Below are positions 34,288 to 41,983 of a stretch of 64,000 nucleotides of DNA, in pieces (positions within the stretch are counted from its first letter, which is position 1; every line of letters starts with the position of its first letter). Source of the stretch: a virus; the IMG/VR virus record IMGVR_UViG_3300050121_000032, positions 1 through 64,000 of that record. One strand, 5' to 3'. A program made the position numbers and the translations under genes. The notes under the pieces were generated by a model. It ran no database searches, was not told the origin of the DNA, and worked only from the letters and a program-made list of their open reading frames with translations.

Positions 34288-34302
34288 TTACCGCGACGGT
34301 AA
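34288..34302. promoter_or_regulatory. dispersed dyad, spacer CGA, intergenic
   Basis: Perfect arms, two bases beyond the VWA stop codon (34305) and next to the inverted repeat at 34239; 83 bases before the ATG at 34204. Confidence 0.85.
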
Positions 34303-34304
34303 CC

Positions 34305-35612
34305 TCAGTCGTTCTTCGGGTTGATGCGCACCGTGTCACCATAGGGCGCGTCTTGCTCCGTCGTCATCGCCCAGATCATCACCGGGATCGGGGGCACGTC
34401 GGTCGGGTACGACACATAGCCGTCGGTGAAGCCGATGAACACTTCGGGCACTTCGGTCTGCTCGTTGATCCAGTCGAACACCGGCGTGCAGTCCGTACCG
34501 CCGCCGCCCTTCACGCCACCATACTTGATGGCTTCCAGATCGCAGGCTTCCTCCACCTCGTCGATGGTGGGCGAGCCATCGTCGCGGACACCGATGCCGT
34601 CGTCACACCACACGATGGTGATGCGGGTCGGTTGACAGTCGTCGATGATGCCAGACAGCTCGGCGAGATACCGGCACATCTCGTCTTCGCCGATCGAGCC
34701 AGAGGTGTCACCCCAGCACACGATCCAGCCAGCACCGTTGCCAGAACGTGAGGGATAGTAGACGTCCCGCACGATGTGGCGCCGGTCAGGCCGCTTCCAG
34801 TTGTAGCTGCCCGTTCCTACCTTGCGATTGAAGATGCCGCGAATGTGATCGGTCCACGGCACCACGGGGTTGAGCACCTTGTTGAAGAAGCGATCCAGCG
34901 CTCCGTTGCCCTTGCCCTGCGACTTCATGGCTTCCAGCGTCTGCGCTGCTGCCACCTCCACCGCCCACTGCTGCCCGTTGCGCGGCGTCGAGCTGCCGTT
35001 GCTCACGCCGGGCTTGAGCACGATGTCGAAAGACTGGTGCTTGCCGGTCTTGCTGCCGCCGCTCTCCTCGTCTTCGTACACCTTCTTGTAGGCCGACACT
35101 GCGCTGTCCTGCGCCGTGGCGATCTCGTCGTCCAGACACACACCGGAAGGCGGTGTACCGATCTTGCTGTCGCGCAGTAAGGCGTTGATGCGGTAGTCCA
35201 TCGCCTTCTGCATGGTCTCGTTGCGGAACGGCAGGGTGGTGCCGTCATCCATGGGCACCGTGCCGCTGGCGCTGCATCTTTTCAGCCACTCCACATCGCC
35301 ATAGACGTTGTGAACCACCTCGTGGCCCAGCACGAACACGCGCTCCCTCAGATTGAATTTGAAGAACGTATCCGGGTTGATGATGATGTTCTTGGCGTCG
35401 GTCGCCGCGAACGGCACGCTCCGCGAAGGAACGGCGCCATACTGCCCGTCGTTGTTGGACAGCAGCTTATAGAACAGATGGCGGAAGCCCGGACAATTCC
35501 ACGCCATCAGCGACATGGTGTCCTGCCACTGGTTATTCTGCTGTGGCGTCAGCCCGGTCGGAGTGATCTTCTCGATCTCCTCCAGCGGGTCTGGGAGTGT
35601 ACTTGCGGTCAT
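34305..35612 (-). CDS. VWA-domain protein with zinc metallopeptidase motif (DUF2201-type)
   Basis: 435 aa; ATG with GAGGAGA. HEVVH (about 96-100) in FVLGHEVVHNVYGDV is a zinc metallopeptidase motif in the N-terminal domain; DTSGSI (about 299-304) is the MIDAS metal site of the C-terminal VWA domain. Together they match the DUF2201 pair. Such proteins work with MoxR-type ATPases, here at 36632, to remodel or mature target complexes. Target unknown. Confidence 0.82.
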   Translation of the reverse strand: MTASTLPDPLEEIEKITPTGLTPQQNNQWQDTMSLMAWNCPGFRHLFYKLLSNNDGQYGAVPSRSVPFAATDAKNIIINPDTFFKFNLRERVFVLGHEVVHNVYGDVEWLKRCSASGTVPMDDGTTLPFRNETMQKAMDYRINALLRDSKIGTPPSGVCLDDEIATAQDSAVSAYKKVYEDEESGGSKTGKHQSFDIVLKPGVSNGSSTPRNGQQWAVEVAAAQTLEAMKSQGKGNGALDRFFNKVLNPVVPWTDHIRGIFNRKVGTGSYNWKRPDRRHIVRDVYYPSRSGNGAGWIVCWGDTSGSIGEDEMCRYLAELSGIIDDCQPTRITIVWCDDGIGVRDDGSPTIDEVEEACDLEAIKYGGVKGGGGTDCTPVFDWINEQTEVPEVFIGFTDGYVSYPTDVPPIPVMIWAMTTEQDAPYGDTVRINPKND

Positions 35613-35862
35613 CAGCTTTTCTCCTCTGGTTGTATCGCTTCTCTTCCGTCGCCGCACGAATTTCGGCGTCGAACATGGCCCGTCGGGCATTAACCCAATC
35701 GCGCCATGCCATCCATTGGATGTAGCATGCTCCTTTTGGGACACCCTTCCGCTCGATGTAGTACTTGTAACGCTGCCGAGCCGCGATCAGGCGTGCCAGT
35801 CTTGTCGCGGGAATGTTACCGTACCCTCGCGATGGGGCTCCTGTAGGTCCCGTCCCACTCAT
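35533..35862 (-). CDS. basic helical protein, unknown
   Basis: 109 aa; TAATG overlap with upstream gene, and its last 80 bases overlap the VWA start out of frame. Rich in Arg/Lys/Trp (RQRYKYYIERKG, WMAWRDW). Possibly nucleic-acid binding; no family recognised. Confidence 0.55.
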   Translation of the reverse strand: MSGTGPTGAPSRGYGNIPATRLARLIAARQRYKYYIERKGVPKGACYIQWMAWRDWVNARRAMFDAEIRAATEEKRYNQRRKADDRKYTPRPAGGDREDHSDRADATAE

Positions 35863-36104
35863 TAGTCGTCCTGCACGTTGATGCCGACTTCACCAATGAG
35901 CTTGTAGACGCGCTTGGCATCCAGCACGCACTTCCAGATGTCCTCCTGCAGCCCGGCCTCGTCCTGCCTGAAGAACGCTGACCGGGTGACGAGATAGCGC
36001 TCCGCAAAGGAGCGGAAGCGCATGTTGCTGCTGCGACGTTGCTCGCCGATCGGATTGGACGCTGGCCACGGCGGCGTGGCTGGGTGGATGGGGTTAGATG
36101 CCAT
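35862..36104 (-). CDS. small protein, unknown
   Basis: 80 aa; ATG overlaps the upstream gene's end. Helical C-terminal half (FRSFAERYLVTRSAFF). No motif. Confidence 0.55.
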   Translation of the reverse strand: MASNPIHPATPPWPASNPIGEQRRSSNMRFRSFAERYLVTRSAFFRQDEAGLQEDIWKCVLDAKRVYKLIGEVGINVQDD

Positions 36105-36546
36105 CGCTCACCGCCGACATCAGATCACTGGACACGTTGTCGCTGCCGGTCTCGTTGCCGGTGGCATCCAGCCCCTCTTGGATCACATCCGTCATGATCT
36201 CGATCTGCTGGTGGCCGGCGAAGAAGTCGTCGGAGTACACCACGATCTGGGTGCTCTTGGGGTTGTCGCTGATCAGGCGTGCCGTAGCGAGGCAGTGCCG
36301 TGCAGCCTGCTGCAGCGTCTGCGTCAGCGGTTCCAGCTTGTCCGCATCTGCGAAGTCGACGCGCAGCTCAATCGTAAACTGTCGTTGCATGTGTGCTCCT
36401 CTCGTTATCGTGTCCATCTTGTAGTGCTTCAGCACCGCGATGCTGCCGGCTCTCCACTCGATCAGCTGATCGAGGTCTTCGAAAGAACCGGCGAATGCCT
36501 CGACGTTCTTGAACTGCATCATGCGTTTTTTGACGAAATGGGGCAT
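36094..36546 (-). CDS. unknown protein with strong internal start
   Basis: 150 aa from the ATG at 36546, 17 bases after the dyad at 36564 but with a weak ribosome site. A second in-frame ATG at 36390 has GAGAGGAG at a good distance and would give 98 aa (MQRQFTIELRVDF). Both forms may be made, or only the short one. No function recognised. Confidence 0.55.
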   Translation of the reverse strand: MPHFVKKRMMQFKNVEAFAGSFEDLDQLIEWRAGSIAVLKHYKMDTITRGAHMQRQFTIELRVDFADADKLEPLTQTLQQAARHCLATARLISDNPKSTQIVVYSDDFFAGHQQIEIMTDVIQEGLDATGNETGSDNVSSDLMSAVSDGI

Positions 36547-36563
36547 TCGTTGGTTCTACCTTT

Positions 36564-36578
36564 TTACCGTGGCGGTAA
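36564..36578. promoter_or_regulatory. dispersed dyad, spacer TGG, intergenic
   Basis: Perfect arms between the ATPase stop (36632) and the next ATG (36546). Confidence 0.85.
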
Positions 36579-36580
36579 GC

Positions 36581-36618
36581 GGGGCCTGACGCCGGTATTC
36601 GCCGGATCGTCAGGCCCC
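36581..36618. promoter_or_regulatory. hairpin beside dyad, composite element 1
   Basis: Perfect 11-bp arms GGGGCCTGACG and reverse complement, two bases from the dyad, followed by TACCCGGCCGGGGTT up to the ATPase stop. The same layout recurs at 41896-41982. No U-run on the leftward transcript, so not a standard intrinsic terminator. Confidence 0.65.
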
Positions 36619-36631
36619 TACCCGGCCGGGG

Positions 36632-37780
36632 TTACTGCGAAAGCGAGCTGATCACAGAGACCAGAGCCGCGTTCTTGTTGATCCACGCCTGCATCGCAGG
36701 CTGGTTGATGATGCCTTTGTAATCCCGCCGCAACAAGGCCGAGATGTACGTGACCCCCATGTCCTTGGGCAGTCGTTGGATATACTGGATGCACGGCGGC
36801 AGATCGGGCACCTGAGTGTATGCAGCCAGCTGATACGCCATCAGCATCTGCAGATCGGCCTTGACAGGCAGATCGCAATTCGCGGGGTCTGCGATGACGT
36901 CCTGATAGGACGGCAGTTGCAGGAGGAACTGGAAGTGGCCCAACATGGACTGCGCCCCTCCCATGCCGATCGTGCCGGCGATCACGCTGGTCATTTCGGG
37001 CGTGATCTCTTGGTTGCCAGCGATCTCCCAGCTGGTCTGGATGTAGCGATCCACAGCGCACAGCTGCCGCGGGTTACACCACGGTCCCTGCTCTTTGGGC
37101 TCCTGCTCGAACACGCTCTCGGGATGCTGCGCAGCCCACGCCTTGACGACGGGCAGGGTCTGCCACTGCTTGCCCTGATGATAGTAGGGCTTGTCGAGGT
37201 AGTTCATCGTGACGTTGATGTCCCCGTCGATGTGGATCGTGGTGCGGCGTGCGATGGCGAAGTCGAAGTCTTTCGACACGCCATAGCGGGGACCGGCGTT
37301 GGTGCACGCGAGACGGACACTGCCGGCCGGCAGATACCACGGCGGGGTGCCACCGTTGAGGAAGATTTCAGCGATGGAGCGCTTCACCTCGCCGTCGCCC
37401 TGACCGTACTCGTCGATCAGGAGGAACACCTTGTCGTACATGAAGGCAGGCAGGCCTTCGCTCGACATCATCCACAATGGGATGGCCGGGTCGGTGACGG
37501 TAATCTTCTTGGTCTCGGGCTGGCCCGATACCGGGTTGGTGAAGTTGTACTCGCGTTCACCCTTGAACTCCAAGCCGATCAAACTGCCGGGGTTCTGGGT
37601 TGCAGCGAAGAACGAACAGAAGCCCCAACGAATGCCTTTCGGAGCGTCGCGATCACGCAGCTCCTCGAACATGTTGTAGGCCACGGTGCTCTTGCCGAGA
37701 CCGGAGCCACTCTCCCAGATCACGGCATTGCCGGCGGCCAACAGCGCCATGGTCTCACGTTTTGCTTGCAGAATGTTCAT
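36632..37780 (-). CDS. MoxR-type AAA ATPase
   Basis: 382 aa; ATG with GAGGAG. Walker A ESGSGLGKST (23-32), Walker B VFLLIDEYGQ (about 118-127), sensor LACTN (about 157-161) and a pair of arginines after. It matches MoxR/RavA-like ATPases, which act as chaperones with VWA partners. The VWA-metallopeptidase gene lies 1 kb downstream in the same arm. Role in this phage unknown; DNA replication or protein maturation are options. Confidence 0.85.
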   Translation of the reverse strand: MNILQAKRETMALLAAGNAVIWESGSGLGKSTVAYNMFEELRDRDAPKGIRWGFCSFFAATQNPGSLIGLEFKGEREYNFTNPVSGQPETKKITVTDPAIPLWMMSSEGLPAFMYDKVFLLIDEYGQGDGEVKRSIAEIFLNGGTPPWYLPAGSVRLACTNAGPRYGVSKDFDFAIARRTTIHIDGDINVTMNYLDKPYYHQGKQWQTLPVVKAWAAQHPESVFEQEPKEQGPWCNPRQLCAVDRYIQTSWEIAGNQEITPEMTSVIAGTIGMGGAQSMLGHFQFLLQLPSYQDVIADPANCDLPVKADLQMLMAYQLAAYTQVPDLPPCIQYIQRLPKDMGVTYISALLRRDYKGIINQPAMQAWINKNAALVSVISSLSQ

Positions 37781-37841
37781 GCAAACTCCTCAGTTTGTGT
37801 GGTCTGACGGGCATCGTCAGGTGCAGTCTCACTGCACGAGG

Positions 37842-37856
37842 TTACCGTGACGGTAA
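37842..37856. promoter_or_regulatory. dispersed dyad, spacer TGA, intergenic
   Basis: Perfect arms with three further matching pairs outside (AGG...CCT). It lies 61 bases before the ATPase ATG, beside a small hairpin GTGCAGT-CTC-ACTGCAC. Confidence 0.85.
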
Positions 37857-37877
37857 CCTTTCGCCCTTGAGGTCAGA

Positions 37878-38459
37878 CTAGGCTGCGATGCCCAGCATCT
37901 TGTTGAGGTCCGCCATCGCAATCGCAGGCAGGCCGGGAGGTGTCGGCACTGCGGCCTTGGCACCTTTGTAGAACTTGTGGCCCTCGGGCCAGACGTCCTT
38001 GAGCTGCTCCAGCGTGCGCACACCCTTGAGCAACGCCATCAGGGTCTTCTCCGCCTTATCACGCTCTGCAGCGAGCGTCTTCTTGTCGTGCTGGTAGTCG
38101 TGCCCACTCCCACGAGCGATCAACGCACGGTGCTTGTCCATCGTCAATGTGCCGATGCCCGTCCACGTATCAGCCGGCAGGCGTAGCGTGTTGGTAACGG
38201 GGCCACCAGTGCTGCCGTCGCCATTGAAAGCCCAGTCGTGACGTTCGCCGCCCATATTGAAGCGGTGACTTGTGCCCGTGGTGTAGAAACACTTTGGCAG
38301 GGCGTTGATGTGCTCCTGCTGCGTCTTGGTGAAGAGGGCATCGTAGATTGCCTTGGCGATGCGATCGTACTCCACATCGAGCGCGAGCTTGCGCTTGCCG
38401 AATGCGCTTTCCAGCGCGGTGTTGAGAATGAACTGCCGGGAAGCTGAGTTGAGTAACAT
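37878..38459 (-). CDS. unknown protein, 193 aa
   Basis: ATG preceded by GGAGACC. N-terminal helix (RQFILNTALESAFG), then a beta-rich region with HRFNMGGERHDW and a helical C-terminus (DKKTLAAERDKAEKTL). The opening weakly recalls putative nucleotide-modification proteins in other phages, but no catalytic motif supports that. Left unassigned. Confidence 0.55.
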   Translation of the reverse strand: MLLNSASRQFILNTALESAFGKRKLALDVEYDRIAKAIYDALFTKTQQEHINALPKCFYTTGTSHRFNMGGERHDWAFNGDGSTGGPVTNTLRLPADTWTGIGTLTMDKHRALIARGSGHDYQHDKKTLAAERDKAEKTLMALLKGVRTLEQLKDVWPEGHKFYKGAKAAVPTPPGLPAIAMADLNKMLGIAA

Positions 38460-38576
38460 GTTGGGGTCTCCGTCTCCTCACTGTGAAAGTATGGGTGGCA
38501 AGGCGCTGAGGAGCAACCACCTTGCCACCCTCACTGCGGCTAGTACGTGAACTCTAGGCGCGCAGCGAAACTCGTA

Positions 38577-38693
38577 TCACCAACACTTGGTGATGACATG
38601 AAGTGCGATGTAACCCGCACCACCGAAGATCACGGCCATGCACGTGAGATAGGCGATGGTGGCCGCAATGAACACTTTGTCGTCCCCAATCAC
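38577..38693 (-). CDS. 38-aa membrane peptide
   Basis: GTG at 38693 overlaps the stop of the preceding gene (GTGA). The peptide has a charged start (IGDDK) and one long hydrophobic stretch (VFIAATIAYLTCMAVIFGGA). Too short for most gene finders, but start coupling and composition support it. Confidence 0.5.
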   Translation of the reverse strand: MIGDDKVFIAATIAYLTCMAVIFGGAGYIALHVITKCW

Positions 38694-39406
38694 GGGCTAA
38701 CTCCCGCTTGAGCGGCGGGCTGGGTGGCGCCGTTACCCTTGGCAGCGCCACGGGTCGTGGCGATCGAGGACAGCTCCTTGCGCAGCGCCTGCCGTGCGTT
38801 GAGCACGTTCGGGCTGTTGCACTGGGCGTTACCGCCGGCAGCGCTGCCGTCGATCAGCTTGTCCAGCTTCTTGGTCAGCGCTTCGATGATCTCTTCAGCT
38901 GTTGCCGGCTCAGGCGTCTTGCGGAAGCACAGATCACGCAGCTCGTCGTCACCCATCAGCGTGTCGCGCTTGAGCTGGGCACGCGCATACTTCATCAGGG
39001 TGTTGGCTGCGTCGTCCAGCTTCTTCGCAGTAGCCGGGTTCTTCTTCAGCCCCTGACGGATCGTCATCAGGTTGTTGACGGTGGCCAGCGGCTCGCCATT
39101 GCCACCCTTGGGCCATGCGCCCAGCCTGATCGAAGTTCTCACTGTGCTCATCAGCTTCTGCTGATTGTCGGCCTTGGCGTCGAAAATCACGGAGCCAGTG
39201 CGAGCCTTGTAGTAGACTTCAGCCAGCTTGCGGGCATCGTCCATGTCGGTGCCGTGCTTGTTCTTGGCGAGGTCCACTGCGCCGTGGTAGCCGCCCTCGA
39301 CGGCAGCGAGCAGGAACTTGACCTGTGTATCGGCGCCCTTGCCGGCTTGCTCGCCCAGCTCGGTTGCCTTCTGCAGCAGGTCAGTGAACGTTGGTTGGTT
39401 GGCCAT
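38690..39406 (-). CDS. helical Ala/Lys-rich protein, unknown
   Basis: 238 aa from the ATG at 39406, with GAGGAG upstream; a GTG at 39418 would add four residues. Mostly helical with a disordered Gln/Ala tail. Could be a DNA-binding or recombination accessory; no motif. Confidence 0.6.
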   Translation of the reverse strand: MANQPTFTDLLQKATELGEQAGKGADTQVKFLLAAVEGGYHGAVDLAKNKHGTDMDDARKLAEVYYKARTGSVIFDAKADNQQKLMSTVRTSIRLGAWPKGGNGEPLATVNNLMTIRQGLKKNPATAKKLDDAANTLMKYARAQLKRDTLMGDDELRDLCFRKTPEPATAEEIIEALTKKLDKLIDGSAAGGNAQCNSPNVLNARQALRKELSSIATTRGAAKGNGATQPAAQAGVSP

Positions 39407-39453
39407 GATGTTGAACACTCCTCAGTGCTTTTGCCAGATAGGCTGGCGCCTTT

Positions 39454-39468
39454 TTACCGTGGCGGTAA
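39454..39468. promoter_or_regulatory. dispersed dyad, spacer TGG, supplies a stop codon
   Basis: Perfect arms. Read TTA-CCG-CCA-CGG-TAA on the minus strand, it provides the last four codons and the TAA stop of the gene at 39454-39801. It lies 47 bases before the ATG at 39406. Confidence 0.85.
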
Positions 39469-39801
39469 ATAGTTAGCGATGTGGTCGTCCCCATAGACGA
39501 CGCGGCCGGTCGGCGAAGCGGTCGCGATCGCCCCGTCGGGCAAAACGTCGGGCTCGCCCGTGGCTGCTATGCCGAGATTGCTACAGGCACGCTCAACAGC
39601 CTCATGTTTGGTGTGGTATGGGCCAGAGATATAGCCGGCCTTGAAGTGGTCGGGCATCGTGTAGTACCAACGCTTAGTTAACGACGGCGCTTGTGACGCA
39701 GAGCCATGCCACTCCCAGCGGAACGTGACGCCAATCAGCACGCACTGTGCGTGCATCAGCTCGCGAGCATTGCGCTCTCTTACCTTTTTAACTTTCTGCA
39801 T
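39454..39801 (-). CDS. small protein of a tandem family (member 1)
   Basis: 115 aa from the ATG at 39801. Pattern QCVLIGVTF, then W and Y residues, SGPYHTKHEAVERACSNLGI. It resembles the neighbours at 39788 and 40285 in the (A/V)LIGV.F core. Function unknown. Confidence 0.55.
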   Translation of the reverse strand: MQKVKKVRERNARELMHAQCVLIGVTFRWEWHGSASQAPSLTKRWYYTMPDHFKAGYISGPYHTKHEAVERACSNLGIAATGEPDVLPDGAIATASPTGRVVYGDDHIANYLPPR

Positions 39802-40057
39802 AGTCGACCTCGCACTCTTGCACACCGCCGCAGTCGGTGCGCAATTGGTAGTCGCGCATCTCTTCGTCCGAGATCAATCCAAGACGATGCAGCGCTATGC
39901 AGGCGGCCCGTCCAATCGTGTATTTGGCGATCGTTGATCGGCCTTCAAAATCAGGGTGTGTTGCAGTCCAGCATTCATTCATGGTGACGCGGCCGAACTT
40001 GACGCCTATCAGCGCTGCCCGCGCCACAAGGTTTTGATCCTCCTCAGTGAGCTTCAT
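39788..40057 (-). CDS. small protein of a tandem family (member 2)
   Basis: 89 aa. AALIGVKFGRV near residue 15, then W.A..PDFEGRSTIAKYTIGRAACIALHRLGL. Similar spacing to its neighbours, suggesting local duplication. Confidence 0.55.
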   Translation of the reverse strand: MKLTEEDQNLVARAALIGVKFGRVTMNECWTATHPDFEGRSTIAKYTIGRAACIALHRLGLISDEEMRDYQLRTDCGGVQECEVDYAES

Positions 40058-40292
40058 AGGGTACTCCCTGCCACACGACGTCGTAGCCCACCAAATCCTC
40101 CAGCAGTAGCAGCAGCGTGTTGGACACGCGGCTGGCATGTCTCGGGACAGTATCGGGAGCCCATGCTCGCCAGTTGTGGGCGCCGTCTATAAATTCCCTG
40201 CGCTCAAAGCGCCAGCCCTTCAGCACGAGCATCGCCATGCGCTGCTGCAGCTTAGGCGGCAAGCTCAGCACACTGCGCTCTTCCTCACTCAT
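40044..40292 (-). CDS. small protein of a tandem family (member 3, divergent)
   Basis: 82 aa. MLVLKGWRFERREFIDG and NWRAWAPD partly match the family core. Overlaps both neighbours by about 10 bases. Confidence 0.5.
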   Translation of the reverse strand: MSEEERSVLSLPPKLQQRMAMLVLKGWRFERREFIDGAHNWRAWAPDTVPRHASRVSNTLLLLLEDLVGYDVVWQGVPYEAH

Positions 40293-40515
40293 GGGTGGCC
40301 ACGTTCGCACGATCCAATTCCTCCAATGCCCGCTTTGCGGTCGCGAATTTCGATGATCCCTCAACCCAGCCATGCTCGGCGGGGAGGAACGCAACCCAGA
40401 TGCATAGTTTCGTATAGCGCGTGTTGCGTCCAGCACGCTTGTGGAACGTGACGCCAGCGAGTGATGCCGTAGCAATCACTCGCTGCCACTCTTTGCTGTG
40501 CCGGCTGATCGCCAC
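40285..40515 (-). CDS. small protein of a tandem family (member 4)
   Basis: 76 aa from GTG overlapping the upstream stop (TAGTG). ATASLAGVTFHKRAG and W.AFLPAEHGWVEGSS..FATAKRALEEL match member 2 spacing. Confidence 0.5.
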   Translation of the reverse strand: MAISRHSKEWQRVIATASLAGVTFHKRAGRNTRYTKLCIWVAFLPAEHGWVEGSSKFATAKRALEELDRANVATHE

Positions 40516-40946
40516 TAGTCGCGTATCCCCATGATCGCCTGAGTGTGGTAGGCGCGCAGCTCTTCCCGCACCTTGGGCTCGGACGCTACCCAAATCTCGT
40601 GGATGCGGTCAAGATGATCCTGATCGAGCAGCGACCACGGCGATGCGCTGACACGCTCTATTTTGGTACCGTCTTGCGTGATGAACGCCTCGGGAGCGGG
40701 CACGCCTTGCTCCTCCAGCATGTCGTTGATCCGTGCATCCATGGCACGGTTCATCTGCCCGTAGTCGAAGGGCGTGTCCACCATCGCCGACGAGATGCCG
40801 TAGATGTGATGGCGCAGATCGTAGTTGGCGCAGTGCCCAGAGCGCGGACATTGATCTTCCGGACGACAACCGCAGCACGGTGCCGTGTAGTCGACGAAGC
40901 CTTCGCTGTCGAGCTGTGGGTCTCGCAGAAACTTAGTCTTGTCCAT
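40515..40946 (-). CDS. Cys-rich protein, unknown
   Basis: 143 aa; GAGGAG site. CCGCRPEDQCPRSGHC near residues 24-39 may bind zinc; the rest is helical and acidic. No family recognised. Confidence 0.6.
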   Translation of the reverse strand: MDKTKFLRDPQLDSEGFVDYTAPCCGCRPEDQCPRSGHCANYDLRHHIYGISSAMVDTPFDYGQMNRAMDARINDMLEEQGVPAPEAFITQDGTKIERVSASPWSLLDQDHLDRIHEIWVASEPKVREELRAYHTQAIMGIRD

Positions 40947-40951
40947 AGTGG

Positions 40952-41146
40952 CTACTCCTCAGTTGCCTTGTTGTAAGCGTTGAACTTGGCCACTGCCTGC
41001 TTGTGTGTGCAGTGGTTCGACGCTGCTCGAATGAGAAGCGCAACGGTGGCTCGCACCATGTTGCCCTTGGCATGTTCTAGCTCCGCCCTTGCCACCTTCA
41101 GGCGAAGGCGAAGCAGGTCTTCGTAGTGGTTATCCAGCCGTCGCAT
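40952..41146 (-). CDS. small helical protein
   Basis: 64 aa from the ATG at 41146 with GAGGAGG upstream; overlaps the next gene's end. Basic helices. Unknown. Confidence 0.5.
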   Translation of the reverse strand: MRRLDNHYEDLLRLRLKVARAELEHAKGNMVRATVALLIRAASNHCTHKQAVAKFNAYNKATEE

Positions 41147-41453
41147 CGCCCTCGTCCTCCTCTTCGAGTGCTCTCTCACGATCCTCGGCCTCGAACTCTT
41201 CGATGCCTTGGGCTGTCTCAGGCGTCAGCTCGCCGTGCAGGAAGTGCTCAGCCAGCGCCTTCTGGTGCTCCACATTGGGCACACCCTCGTCGTATTGCAT
41301 GATCACGCCGTTCTCGGGCTTGATGGTCTCGTGCACCATGGCGCTGACGCGCCTCGCCTTCTCACGTTCACCTTGGCCCTTGGCCCGATAGGTGAGCGCC
41401 TTGATCTCGCGCTTCAGCAGGCGAGCATCTTTCTTACTGATCTTCTGTCGCAT
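41130..41453 (-). CDS. acidic coiled-coil-like protein
   Basis: 107 aa; AGGAGGAG site. Lys/Arg-rich start and strongly acidic end (EEFEAEDRERALEEEDEGD). Unknown. Confidence 0.6.
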   Translation of the reverse strand: MRQKISKKDARLLKREIKALTYRAKGQGEREKARRVSAMVHETIKPENGVIMQYDEGVPNVEHQKALAEHFLHGELTPETAQGIEEFEAEDRERALEEEDEGDATAG

Positions 41454-41631
41454 GTGGCTCCTCCTGATGGGTGTACGGCAGGTGCAGCCCGTACTCGTTA
41501 AGTATTTCCCTGATCTCGTTCAGCGTGACCCTGCCCAGATTGGGGACGCCTCGAAATGGTGCTGGCCTACAATGCCGACCAGCGGGCGGGCTTGCGCCCT
41601 TGGTATCTTCACGAATGGGTGTAGCCGTCGG
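41434..41631 (-). CDS. RNA polymerase alpha-CTD-like helix-hairpin segment, start uncertain
   Basis: The frame ends in VPNLGRVTLNEIREILNEYG, close to the TPNLGRKSLNEIKEVL helix-hairpin-helix of the bacterial RNA polymerase alpha C-terminal domain. Only the second half of that fold is present and no ATG or GTG with a ribosome site precedes it. It may be made by frameshift from the 41609 gene, use a rare start, or be a remnant. The coordinates mark the plausible coding part. Confidence 0.4.
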   Translation of the reverse strand, partial: PTATPIREDTKGASPPAGRHCRPAPFRGVPNLGRVTLNEIREILNEYGLHLPYTHQEEPHATEDQ

Positions 41632-41857
41632 GTTCGATGCCCAGCCACATGCCCGACCACGGCAGCATGACGCAACCCGGTCCGGGTTGCACCCTCTTGC
41701 GGAACCGCCGATACTGGATCGTCGGCACCTTGACGATGCTGTCCCTGCCACTCCCCGGCCACATGATCGCTCGTTTGCCGGGTGACAGCCATCGTGGGAA
41801 GTCCCGCTGGAACACCCTGAAGATCGCTTCACGCTGTAACCTTGTTGTCTTGACCAT
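41609..41857 (-). CDS. small basic protein
   Basis: 82 aa; ATG at 41857 (or GTG at 41860) with GAGGAG. Basic first half (TTRLQREAIFRVFQRDF) then VPTIQYRRFRKRV. Possible nucleic-acid contact. It ends where the alpha-CTD-like frame begins. Confidence 0.6.
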   Translation of the reverse strand: MVKTTRLQREAIFRVFQRDFPRWLSPGKRAIMWPGSGRDSIVKVPTIQYRRFRKRVQPGPGCVMLPWSGMWLGIEPDGYTHS

Positions 41858-41895
41858 CACCGTGCTCCTCAGCCGGTTCGAGAGGTGGGAAGGGT

Positions 41896-41910
41896 TTACC
41901 GCGGCGGTAA
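41896..41910. promoter_or_regulatory. dispersed dyad, spacer CGG, intergenic
   Basis: Perfect arms, the copy nearest to the control region on the leftward side, 38 bases before the ATG at 41857. Confidence 0.85.
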
Positions 41911-41912
41911 GT

Positions 41913-41967
41913 GGGGCGGCGAGTTAGCGTTTGCACCCTTGCGGAGTGTGCTTGTTCTCGCCGCCCC
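41913..41967. promoter_or_regulatory. hairpin beside dyad, composite element 2
   Basis: Perfect 11-bp arms GGGGCGGCGAG and reverse complement, two bases from the dyad, then TACCCGGCCGGGGTT just before the stop of the next gene. Layout identical to 36564-36632. Confidence 0.65.
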
Positions 41968-41983
41968 TACCCGGCCGGGGTTC

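Noticed and set aside
38554-38751. 65-codon minus frame at 38.6 kb
   Set aside because: The 38-aa membrane peptide in another frame has start coupling and sensible composition; this one is Arg/His-rich.
41520-41792. 90-codon frame overlapping the alpha-CTD-like segment
   Set aside because: His/Gln/Ala-rich shadow of the 41609 gene with no ribosome site.
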